DNA of 64,000 nucleotides. It comes from Odontocerum albicorne. Its lineage: Eukaryota > Arthropoda > Insecta > Trichoptera > Odontoceridae. The position numbers were made by a program, and so were the translations under genes. The notes under the pieces were generated by a model that saw only the letters and a list, made by a program, of their open reading frames with translations, was not told where the DNA came from and ran no database searches. The DNA is taken from positions 21,290,251 through 21,354,250 of the forward strand of contig OX463863.1 in the NCBI GenBank assembly GCA_949825065.1, in the 5' to 3' direction. Below, in pieces: positions 54,925 through 64,000 of the stretch; positions within the stretch are counted from its first letter, which is position 1; every line of letters starts with the position of its first letter.

Positions 54925-55108
54925 AAGGGTTTGTGGGATTATCAACATCATGTCTGGAATTTGCGCTGATATCTTGCGCACATTCCTGTTTGATATCTGC
55001 CTCATGTAAACTGATATCATACTGGGGGAACACTGCTGCATTATCTCCATCTTCGGCCTTTTCTTCTTTCCCCATTATATCTGTACTTTTATGTAGCTGA
55101 GGATCCAT
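54925..55108 (-). CDS. First coding exon of zinc-finger gene C
   Basis: ATG at 55108 opens MDPQLHKSTDIMGKEEKAED; the exon continues AAVFPQYDISLHEADIKQEC and ends at donor TT/GTAAGC (54924 downward), phase 1. With exons 2 and 3 it gives an unbroken 2193 nt reading frame. VKEE of unit B is GKEE here, while IKQE is kept. Confidence 0.75.
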
Positions 55109-55379
55109 CTATAATCTGGCCACATTCATAATAATTTTAACATTGAGTTTTTAATATGTTTAACCCTTTGAAGTAGGGTAGCATAAAACTATATTCAGTG
55201 CCCGAAATTAGTAAATGATAACTTTCCTGACGTGATCATCTTCTTTGCTAGTGGTGTGTGTAGATTTGTTTTTGGGAGGTCTTTTAAAAATATTTATGAT
55301 GTTGTATGAACACTAGACACATACATTACACTATATCTAAAGTTTAATGTGTTACTTTCACATATCAGTAGAGTTTTAA

Positions 55380-55553
55380 CCTGTACACCGTGTTAAAAAG
55401 CAAATTCCACGAATCCTGTGCGCTGCACAATTTTGGCGTTTTTTAATTTCTATGTAATTTTCTGATAATAAATATTAGTCATTACTCTTAAGGAGATTTG
55501 AAACTTGGATTGGTGTCAGATCACAAGCGTTTGTGCTTCCCGCGAGGAACACA
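55380..55553. mobile_element. 174 bp MITE derived from piggyBac-like element 2
   Basis: It is flanked by TTAA (55376-55379 and 55554-55557). The left end (CCTGTACACCGTG, then AATTCCACGAATCCTGTGCG) and the right end (TCAGATCACAAGCGTTTGTG, then CTTCCCGCGAGGAACACA) match the two ends of element 2 at 42841 and 48236, with the whole interior removed. It has no coding sequence. Confidence 0.9.
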
Positions 55554-55672
55554 TTAAAGATATTTTTGTAGTTTGTCTTCCCTTCGTAATTTTATTGCGG
55601 TTTTCTTACCAAATATGTTCTTCTTAACATATATTATATAATACAAATGCGGAGTAGTACCTTATTTAATGG

Positions 55673-55930
55673 TCCAAACCACTACCTTTCTCTTGTTACA
55701 CTCAACTTATATATACTTAGTTTGTCATCTTGTCATTGGTTATTAATAGCAAATTCAATTACAGAGTTAGATAACCCTTGAGTAGATAACTTTGGAGTAG
55801 TAATGGACCTAATGATCACAACCACTACCTTCCTATCGTTACACTCAACTTATATATTTACTTGGTTTGTAATATTGTTATTGGCCAGTAATAGTGAATT
55901 CCTATTCAGAGTTAGATCACCCTTGAGGAG
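55673..55930. repeat. Diverged tandem duplication, about 130 bp period
   Basis: The segment beginning ACCACTACCTTTCTCTTG (about 55678) recurs from about 55822 with moderate divergence, both halves ending in a GAGTTAGATMACCCTTGAG-like stretch. It lies in a unit C-specific region (55560-56330) that does not match A or B. No gene seen. Confidence 0.65.
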
Positions 55931-56041
55931 AGTCTTCTGTCTAATAATTAGAACAGAGTTACAATTTAACAGGTGGCCCAGTATGTGTTCACAATATAAA
56001 ACAATAATTATTAACATACAATGTAAAGCCAAAAAAATAAA

Positions 56042-56250
56042 CATACAGTGATGGTTAAGTCAATATGAAACACAACATTAATGCAGAAGCTACTGCGTGA
56101 TGTGAGTATTCTAATTATGAAAGTCGTCCAATCGAAGTCAAGAAGTCGGCAAATGTAAGGTAGGTACTTGCAATGTTAGAATAATTATTTTTTCTCAAAC
56201 AGACGTACAAAACAAATGAAAATAGTGGACTGCCCCTACCCTATTTGTAT
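56042..56250 (-). repeat. Dispersed repeat copy, inverted relative to 4655-4910
   Basis: It shares GCAGAAGCTACTGCGTGATG and GTCGGCAAATGTAAGGTAGG (in complement) with the left part of the window. The element is unclassified and its borders were not found. Confidence 0.55.
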
Positions 56251-56335
56251 TTATACAGGCATTATGTGTGTCTTTACTGAATGATTTTAATGTTAAGACA
56301 GGAAACATTTGTCTGATGGGCAAGGATTTTGAAGT

Positions 56336-56925
56336 TGTACTGATGTAACGGTAATCGATACCCCAGCAGACCAACTGTCAAAATGAGCTGAAGTAAAAAT
56401 ATGCCATTATAAAACATAAAATTTCACTTTATCAAGCAGCGCACACTGATATACTATCACCGTGAAGCGGTCAGAAAGAACATCTAATTCAATAACGTTA
56501 TCAACTAGAAAAAACGGAAAAAGAAACGAGAATATAGAAAGAATAAATCATATATAAGCAATACCTAACGGACAGGACAGGAATAACTCACTTCTTTCTG
56601 AATAATGGCCATGCACTCCTATATCTGATGGAGTATATCTTCTTAAATAATGACCGTGACCTTCTATGTATGGAGTATACGCCAGATACTTCTCGAGTAA
56701 GGGCCGTCTTGTTTTTGAGTAATGGCAGAGAACTACTATAATTGAATGAATATACGACAGTGGCAAGTGAAGTGCGGTGTAAAATTTTGCCAATTTATTG
56801 ACAGTTACACTGCATAGGAAAAACCATAGACACAAACTCCCTTCTTCTTGAATAATGGCCGTGAACTATTTATGAAGGAGTATACGCCATATAAATTCTC
56901 GCTCTCTAGCACGGATGGCCTTAAT
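56336..56925 (-). promoter_or_regulatory. Conserved upstream block of zinc-finger unit C
   Basis: It resumes homology with 15470-16067 of unit A after the unit C-specific insertions, including the palindrome ACTCCTATATCTGATGGAGT near 56615. Conservation across three units suggests a promoter or 5' untranslated exon, but no element was proven. Confidence 0.33.
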
Positions 56926-57976
56926 AAATAAAACACTACTAGCTAGTTTACTTAAATAATTTTTCGCAGGTCAGAGTGTACAAGATTATAGGTATTTTTT
57001 GAAATTTATTTAAACATGACAAGAAATATACACAATTGGCGAAAATAACCACAGGTAATTTAATTTGGACACACAATTTTAATGAATCTGGGTTTGTTGC
57101 CTTTCATTTGTCGTGTCCCCAGTAATGTAGGTGTTGCCTGTATCTCATTGTGTGTAAGTAAAAAATTAAAAGTAAAGATTTATTGAAAACAGATACTAAA
57201 AAAAAAGTTTGTTACTTCGATTTATGACATGAGGAATCGCTGAGATACTAAAAATATTAAAAACCATAATTTCCAAATATTTGGTCTAATTTCACAATTC
57301 AAATTTGACTTAAAAATTTGAAATTACTTCCGGATAGCACAATATTTATTTAAATATGAGGTGTGGTGTAAATAAACATGGTAAATCACTAAAAATATTC
57401 ATGATAATGCTATTATAATCGCCATCGTAGTCGAGGATCCCTTCACCACACCAACGTCAATCATGAATCATTTTTTTATGGCGGTCAAGTGGTCTTCTGT
57501 GAGAAACCAGCCCGATCCTAGATGCGCACTCCCTCCCGCAAATGTCCCAGACATGTGGACCCTGCTGAGTCACCTGGTCATGCTGATAAATATTCGCAGC
57601 ACGCTGACTTTCTCACAAGTCTAGCTGCTGAAACGCCATCAGCCCTAGAGCATACGGCTCTCCACCCGTCACGGTCCTGAGCCGCCCCTTCCGCTCCCAG
57701 ATCTCAGGCGCCCCACACATAGTAAGCGACTCACGCAGACTGCCTTTAGTCCGCAATTTTACCTTAACAACCATATCTTCTATAGGTTTACAGTTGGAGC
57801 CTTGCAGGACTGAAACATTGGTGGCGTAATCACTTCAGTGGATCCGAAAAATTCGGTGAAGGAAACGCTATTAAAACATTACAAGGCTTTTAATGTGCCT
57901 TCTATAGGGAACCCAAATCTCTGACGCATAGAGAAGTGTGGGGAGGACCACAGTCTCGTAGACTGATATATTTGTA

Positions 57977-59263
57977 TTAGGTGTTAACATAAGTTGTGTC
58001 CGTTTTTTTCCAAATTTAAAAATGAGCACCAAAAGTAAAACAAAATGGTAAAGGTTATACGTCATTCGAAAGAAAATTTTCTGCTCTACAAGATATTGTG
58101 TTTGCTTTTAGGTCACATGTATCGTTTTATTTGATTACATACCTTCAAAATGGAATGTCAAGTAGACGAAAGTGAGCATTTTCGACACCTTCTGTTTGCG
58201 TTCAATCGGGGGAATAAAGCTGCCAGAGCTGCTCGCGATATTTGCGAAATATACGGTGAAGATGCTACGAATTAAAGGACTGCTCATCGATGGTTTTTGC
58301 GTTTCAAAGACGGTAATTTCGACCCGAAAGACTTGGAGCGTTCCGGACGACTAGTGGACTTCGCTGAGGACCACTTATACCATATTATTCATGCATATCC
58401 CCTTCAAACCACCGTAGAATTGGCTGAGCAAATGAATTGTAGTCACATGACTGTAAACAGCCACCTTAAATCAATGGGAAAAGTCCAGAAGTTCGGCGAT
58501 TGGGTTCCACATGTTTTGAGTGAAAACCACAAAAATCAACGTTCCATAATTTCTGCTGGTTTGCTCGCGTGTCATCGAGCTACGCATGGCCACAAGCAAA
58601 GGCTTTACCGCATCATTACTGGTGATGAACAATGGTGCCTTTATATAAATATGAAGAAACGGAGAGAATGGGCGAGTTATGGTCAACAAGCAACGCCCAG
58701 AGCGAAACAAGGCTTGCACCCGCGCAAGACGATGATTTGCATCAGGTGGGATTGGCAAGGCGTCATCCACTACGAGATAATTGAACGCAATCAGACCGTC
58801 AACGCGAAGCTATACATTCTGCAAATGCAGCGGCTTAACACTGCAATTCAACAAAAAAGGCCGGATCAGCAATATGGCGTTATTCTGCAACACGATAACG
58901 CCCGCCCTCATATCGCCAACATTACGAAAAATGCCATTTAAACGCATGTTTTGGAAGTCCTGCTGCACCCTCCATATTCTCCAGACCTCACGCCGTTGGA
59001 TTTCCACCTTTTCCGGTCACTTTCGAACAATTTGCAAGGCGTTTCCTTCGATAATAATGGTTTTTATCGCACAAGCATTGAACAACTTGTAGAACGTTGG
59101 CAAGAAGTTGTAAATAAGAAAGGAGAATACATTATTGACTAATATTGTTGTAAAATAATGAAGGAGAATACATTATTGACTAATTTGTTGTAATTTTTTA
59201 TTTGTTGTGTCCTCTTGTTCTCTTCATTTGGAAAAAACGGACACAACTTATATTAGTACCCGA
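57977..59263 (+). mobile_element. Cecropia-type mariner (1287 bp) inside the LINE
   Basis: It is flanked by TA (57975-57976 and 59264-59265), with inverted ends sharing ATAAGTTGTGTCCGTTTTTT preceded by a diverged outer part (TTAGGTGTTAAC and TCGGGTACTAAT). The LINE copy at 41610-41640 shows the uninterrupted target. A 30 bp duplication occurs near the 3' end (GGAGAATACATTATTGACTA, twice). The transposase has two nonsense codons. Confidence 0.93.
58150..59142 (+). pseudogene. Mariner transposase with two in-frame stops
   Basis: The frame is continuous from ATG 58150 to TAA after 59139 (330 codons) except for TAA at 58273-58275 and TAA at 58939-58941. Visible motifs are HRWFLRFKDGNFDPKDLERS, WVPHVL, IITGDEQWCLY (first Asp), LQHDNARPH (second) and YSPDLTPLDFHLF (third, 34 residues on). 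Overall it resembles the Hsmar1/cecropia group more than Mos1. Two point changes are the only lesions seen, so inactivation is recent. Confidence 0.9.
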
Positions 59264-59700
59264 TAGATTAGGAGATGCCTCTGCTGTAGAATACTCTGTC
59301 ATTCAATTTAGCAATAGCCGCTGACGCATTACTGATGCGACTCTTCAGTTCATTATCAAGAGAAAAGTTCGAAGCCAGGATGCTGCCCAGACATGTAAAG
59401 TTAGGTACGTTCTCCAGTTGCACACCATTCACTCGAATGTCGGGTGATTGAATCACCTCGTTCCCTGCAGAACAGGTTAGCACCTGAGTTTTCTTCACAT
59501 TTATTTCCAGGCCAAACATCTGATACACCTCTGTATAAACATTGGTGATCTCTCGAAGGTATTCCTCTGAATGCGCAACAAGAGCGCAATCATCCGCATA
59601 TTGCAGCTCTGTGATGTATGTATGAGCAACTCTTGTTTGGTCATATCATCTATGCAGATTACGTAGTCCCCCATCAGTCCTGTATCTCACCTCAATTCCT

Positions 59701-60740
59701 CCGACACAAAGTCGTCTGTCAACGATAAATACAAACTGACTAAACAAATTTATAATGCAAGTAGTGGGAGTTGGAGTAGAGGATTACTGAGAAATGTTTG
59801 CTTGGACCAAGTGAATGTAATTTTCTAAGAAAGGTAAGGAGTAAGAAAACAGAATGAGCGGTATGAGAAGATATATGTAGGAGGTGAAGGAAATATGCTG
59901 TGTTAGGAAATTCTGGCCCGCTGCCCTCTCTGCAACTTTTTTGCTTGTTTCCCAAATGAGTAGAGCAATCTTGAGGTGAATTTTTACTTAACTTAGGAAA
60001 CAAAATGTGATGCACAAAACACAATGAATGCTGCCTTTTTTGAGAATGAACCAAACTTCAAATGTTCCATGAAATAGACTTCTATGATATATGAAGGAAG
60101 GCTGAAAAATATTACTCCCAATTTATAATGGTTATCGATAATATAAACCCTTTACTTTTAACAGCTGTTTGGATTTAGTGTGTTGGACATTTTTGTGAAA
60201 ATGGATAATAATATATTATATAAAGCTTCACTCCATGTTAAATTTTTTATTTTGACAATTTACACTCCATATAAAAAACCATAAATGCTAATTCTCGCTC
60301 TTTAGCACAGATTGCCTTAATAGATGGAACACTAGCAAATTGCTAACATAAATAATTAATTTTACCCAAAGAGTACCAGATTTAATTAGTGTAAATAAAA
60401 GTTAAATTAGAAAGTTGCACTGATAACACATATTAAAATATAAGTTTTACGTTTAAATGATGGTTTATGACATGAGAGATCCCTGAGATACTTAAAATAC
60501 CAAAAACCATAATTTAAAAGTATTTGGTGCACTTCCTTATTTAAATATGACATAAAAATTTTAAATTATTTCCGTAAAGATCAATATTTACTAAATACAA
60601 GGTGTGATGAAAATAAACATGATGAACGTATAAAATTATCCATGATTTTGCTAGTCTTCAATGCTTCGAGCAGGATTGTGTAGGTTTAACATCACAATTA
60701 GTCTATTGAAAGTTCATCAAATTTTCTCAAACAGTTCATG
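59701..60740. other. Intergenic region before unit D
   Basis: No gene is recognised. It includes sequence adjoining the LINE that is deleted at 42048, the empty site of the 413 bp mariner derivative (60088-60089), and the empty TTAA site of piggyBac-like element 2 (about 60535). A minus-strand frame 59740-60054 (GSGPEFPNTAYFLHLLHISS) has no family I can name. Confidence 0.6.
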
Positions 60741-61289
60741 GTATAACAAGATGTACGGAGCAAGTAGACAACAAATATGGAAGCTGGATGAAATGAAGAC
60801 CTGATCTCTCTGTCAACCACAATACTGTAACATTGTACCATGGCTATTCGCCCACAAGTCAATAAGTGACAAAGCCACTGAACCATAATTCAGTCATTAA
60901 ATTAAATAAAAGTTATTTATAAGAACATTGCTGATATTTAATGTATACATTTAAACAAATCATTCCGGTGGCTTTTTTTAAATATTTTATTCTGTCCTTA
61001 ATTCCTTACAAAATTACCAGAAAAAAGCACATTCTAGATATGAATTTTTTAAAAGTATCAAAGTTTAAGAATTATATAGTAAAATATTGCCAATAATTCA
61101 CAATGTTTTATTATTAATAAAAATAATATTAATCCAGCCGCTATGCAGAATAGCGCAACATAACACAGGCTATTAATTAAAAAAAATCATACGAAAATAG
61201 TGCAACAACAAAATATAACACCTGAAAATGATTCCAAAAGTTATGAACAATAGAAGTGACAAAATAAAAAATGTAGTTTTTTTTTTGAT

Positions 61290-62254
61290 ATCTTTAATTT
61301 AAAAATGCAATTCTACAATGGAGTTTGAGTATTTCTAGACACTATGAGTCCTTGCATAAGATATTAAATAACCTTTTTCTATGAATGTCTTTCCGCAATT
61401 TCCATAGCTTTAAGGGCTCTTATCCACTATGAATCCTTTAATAGTCTATTCAACTTCTATTGTTTAAGACTGCTTTCCACGCTGTCCACAGCTGACAAGT
61501 TTTTTTCCATTTTGAATCCTTTCACGGCATTTGTTTGTACAATATTCACAGTTGCAGGTCTTCCCTCCACCATGAATTCTTTCATGGTAATATATATATA
61601 TATCTTTTTTTTTAATTCTTGTCACATTGCCCACAGCTGTAGGGCTTCTCTCCTCTATGAATTTTAATATGTTTCAAATAATATTTTCTTAAGAATATCT
61701 TCACACAATTTCCACAGCTGTAGGGGTTATTTCTAGTATGAATACTTGAATGGCATATTAAGTAATGTTTTCGCACAATTCATACATTTGTAGGGCTTCT
61801 TCTTCACTATGAATCCTCAGATGGCGTATTAAATTAGCATTATCAGATAATGTCTTCACACATTGTCTACAGCTGCAGGGCTTCTCTCAACTGTGGAATC
61901 TTTCATGAGATTATAATTTATCTTTTGGTGAGAATGTCTTATCACATTGTCCACAGCTGTAAGGCTTCTCTCCACTATGAATCTTTTCGTGAGATTTAAA
62001 AAAATAATTGAGAATGACAACAATTTACACAACCATAGAACTTCTCTCCACAAGTATTATTATTATTTTTAAAGCTCAATTTTAGTGTAAATAACTTTTA
62101 TACTTTTTCAAGCTGCCAGGATTTTTTCCACTGAATTCTTAAATTGCGTTTTAAATTTGAACTGTTTTGAGAACATGTTTCCACAATGTTCAAAGCCATG
62201 AGAACCAGTTTCAGTTTTTCTTTTCACTATATTGGTTGCTCATATCACATAAAT
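61290..62254 (-). pseudogene. Decayed C2H2 zinc-finger exon (alpha cassette, unit D)
   Basis: Degenerate fingers with many stops occupy the minus strand, homologous to the alpha exons of A, B and C. The acceptor position is near 62254. It is non-functional. Confidence 0.7.
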
Positions 62255-62590
62255 CTAAAAATATATGAAAATTAAGAAAACATCTCTGAATTATATATTT
62301 TTTAAATATTGAAGGGTTGAAAAGATAGATCTTAGTTCTTATTATTATAAAGCATTTCTCAAATTTGAGTTCTTTGATTTATACAACAATTAAGTTGTAT
62401 TGAATTGTTGTATAAATCAAAAACTTAAAAAAAAATTGACATGATTAAGATAAAAACATTTCAACTATATTATTTGCGCTAAGGCTTAACTTGAATCCTA
62501 TTTCAAACCAAATTGAAAAGATTATGTTGTTTAAAATTCATTAAATACGTGAAAACTTATTCAGAAAACAATTCAAATATTTATACTCAC

Positions 62591-62845
62591 TCGTTATTGT
62601 ATGCATGTCACAAACATCAATAGTCTCTGTGTTACTGTCCCGAGCACATTCCTTTTTTATATCCACATCCTGTATGTCCAAAGCAAAATCAGGTAATACT
62701 GGCGCAGTATCCTCTTCTACATTTTCTTCTTTTATGGGAAAATCTGAATCCATTTGAAAGACCAAGTCATGCGAGTGCTTTTGTGAACTCATGACTGAGG
62801 TCATATCTTTATTGAATGTATCATTCAGTGACTGGGCCTTAAAAT
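62591..62845 (-). CDS. Second exon of the alpha cassette, unit D
   Basis: A 255 nt exon with acceptor CTAG above 62845 and donor GTGAGT below 62591. It encodes NDTFNKDMTSVMSSQKHSHD, FPIKEENVEEDTAPVLPDF and LDIQDVDIKKECARDSNTE. It is the fourth intact copy of this exon in front of a dead finger exon. Confidence 0.58.
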
Positions 62846-63222
62846 CTAGGAAAAAACATACAAATTCAAATCTTCTGAAGCAAAAAAACAAAAAGATGAT
62901 ATATCTATATTATACACAAAATGAAACTATTTTCTTCGACTTCAAATTCGTTAACAAGTCTGAGCTAATAATAAGGCCAACACAGCACTCATAAAGCTAT
63001 CTTATCTTAATATGGTAGGGCTTTGCAGCTAGTATGATGTAACTCAAGAAGATTGTTTGGCAGAATGCTCAAGAATCGATGGTAAAGTTATTATCTGTAA
63101 TAAATAGAAGTTTGGTGAAGAAGAAAAATAAGACCGAAGGTTTGGTTATCATCAGCAGAAACAACTTATATTTTATGTACTTCAGATGACATTGACAATT
63201 TTTTTATTAGTTTCAATTTATT

Positions 63223-64000
63223 TCAAAATTTAAATGATCTATATGTGATAAAGTCTTTACCATATTGTCCACAGCTGTAAGGCTTCTCTGCACTATGAAT
63301 CCTTTCATGTAATTTTAATTTATGTTTTTCTGAGAATGGTTTTTCACATTGTTCACAGCTGTAAGGCTTCTCTTTACTATGAATCTTTTCATGAGATTTT
63401 AAATTATTTTTTCGTGAGAATGTCTTATCACATTGTCCACAGCTGTAAGGCTTCTCTTTACTATGAATCTTTTCATGAGATTTTAAATGATTTTTTCGTG
63501 AGAATGTCTTATCACATTGTCCACAGCTGTAAGGCTTCTCTCCACAATGAATCCTTTCATGACATTTTAAATTACTTATGTGTGAGAATATCTTATCACA
63601 TTGTTCACAGCTGTAAGGCTTCTCTACACTATGAATCCTTTCATGAGATTTTAAATTACCTATTCGTGGGAATGTCTTATCACATTGTCCACAGCTGTAA
63701 GGCTTCTCTCCACTATGACTAAGTTCATGAGATTTTAAATGATCTATTCGTGAGAATGTCTTATCACATTGTTCACAGCTGTAAGGCTTCTCTCTACTAT
63801 GAATCTTTTCATGAGATTTTAAATTACTTATTTGTGAGAATGTCTTATCACATTGTTTACAGCTGTAAGGCTTCTCTCCACTATGAATCCTTTCATGAAA
63901 TTTTAAATTACTTATTTGTGAGAATGTCTTATCACATTGTTCACAGCTGTAAGGCTTCTCTCCACTATGAATCCTTTCATGAGATTTTAAATTACCTATT
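63223..64000 (-). CDS. C2H2 zinc-finger exon of gene D, 3' part (cut by window edge)
   Basis: The stop is at 63223-63225 and the frame is open to the window end. About nine fingers are visible (for example [20 protein letters not shown] and CEQCDKTFSQISNLKSH), preceded at the C-terminal end by the usual degenerate YGKDFITYRSFKF. The linker HSKEK occurs twice in place of HSGEK. The pogo-like insertion of A and B is absent; its empty site is at 63098-63099. Upstream exons lie outside the window. Confidence 0.82.
   Translation of the reverse strand, partial: IGNLKSHERIHSGEKPYSCEQCDKTFSQISNLKFHERIHSGEKPYSCKQCDKTFSQISNLKSHEKIHSREKPYSCEQCDKTFSRIDHLKSHELSHSGEKPYSCGQCDKTFPRIGNLKSHERIHSVEKPYSCEQCDKIFSHISNLKCHERIHCGEKPYSCGQCDKTFSRKNHLKSHEKIHSKEKPYSCGQCDKTFSRKNNLKSHEKIHSKEKPYSCEQCEKPFSEKHKLKLHERIHSAEKPYSCGQYGKDFITYRSFKF

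Larger units (their letters stand above)
57415..59700 (-). pseudogene. LINE ORF2 3' portion, unit C copy, split by a mariner
   Basis: The LINE of 40970-42056 recurs here in two parts, 57415-57976 and 59266-59700. The first carries VYETVVLPTLLYASEIWVPY and the tail; the second carries YQMFGLEINVKKTQVLTCSA and part of the YADD region. A deletion near 57750 removes about 95 bp present in the B copy. The fragment extends upstream into 59700-60055, which the B copy has lost. Confidence 0.83.

Noticed and set aside
59740..60054. Minus-strand frame of 104 aa
   Set aside because: No family recognised, and the region is non-coding flank or LINE-adjacent sequence in the paralogous position.

Overview
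This 64 kb window looks like an AT-rich arthropod nuclear genome, probably an insect. It has tandem C2H2 zinc-finger genes with GT-AG introns, BEL/Pao, I-like, Penelope and other non-LTR retroelements, and mariner, pogo-like and piggyBac-like DNA transposons. No bacterial-type operons, tRNA or rRNA genes were seen. The species cannot be named from sequence alone; a hemimetabolous insect (cockroach- or termite-like) is only a guess.

The core is a cluster of minus-strand zinc-finger genes in four homologous units. Unit A (5932-20770) and unit B (20771-41443) are a recent tandem segmental duplication. Unit C lies at about 48240-57415 and the start of unit D at about 60740-64000. Each complete unit carries one short first exon (ATG, acidic), one or more second exons and two finger exons. 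The downstream finger exon (alpha) is decayed in every unit. The main one (beta) is intact in C, where three exons join in frame into a 730-codon protein with about 20 fingers. In A and B the beta exon shares one in-frame TGA. D runs off the window edge. Exons 1 and 2 encode related acidic peptides with repeated (I/V)KxE motifs, not a recognisable ZAD or BTB domain.

Transposons give a relative history, because many occupied sites have an empty homologue inside the window. A Penelope-like fragment and a non-LTR element (LINE) fragment are shared by A, B and C. A pogo-like element sits at the same TA in A and B but not in C or D. After the A/B duplication, A gained a palindromic MITE and then a piggyBac-like element with an internal 50 x 28 bp array. 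B gained an apparently intact Mos1-like mariner, a 5.7 kb I-like LINE, a 523 bp piggyBac deletion derivative and a 1.7 kb retroelement-like insert. Between B and C a decayed piggyBac-like element (TTAA target) is interrupted by a second, intact-looking piggyBac-like element whose target duplication appears to be CTAG. Downstream of C a mariner with two stop codons lies inside the LINE copy.

The left flank (1-5900) is transposon debris: a BEL/Pao RNase H fragment, two LINE tails, a pair of inverted 41 bp minisatellites in a foldback-like layout, and a 5'-truncated mariner with one catalytic Asp lost. The only plausibly functional host gene is zinc-finger gene C, and possibly D. The only transposase frames that look intact are the mariner at 28498-29535 and the piggyBac-like frame at 44775-46487.
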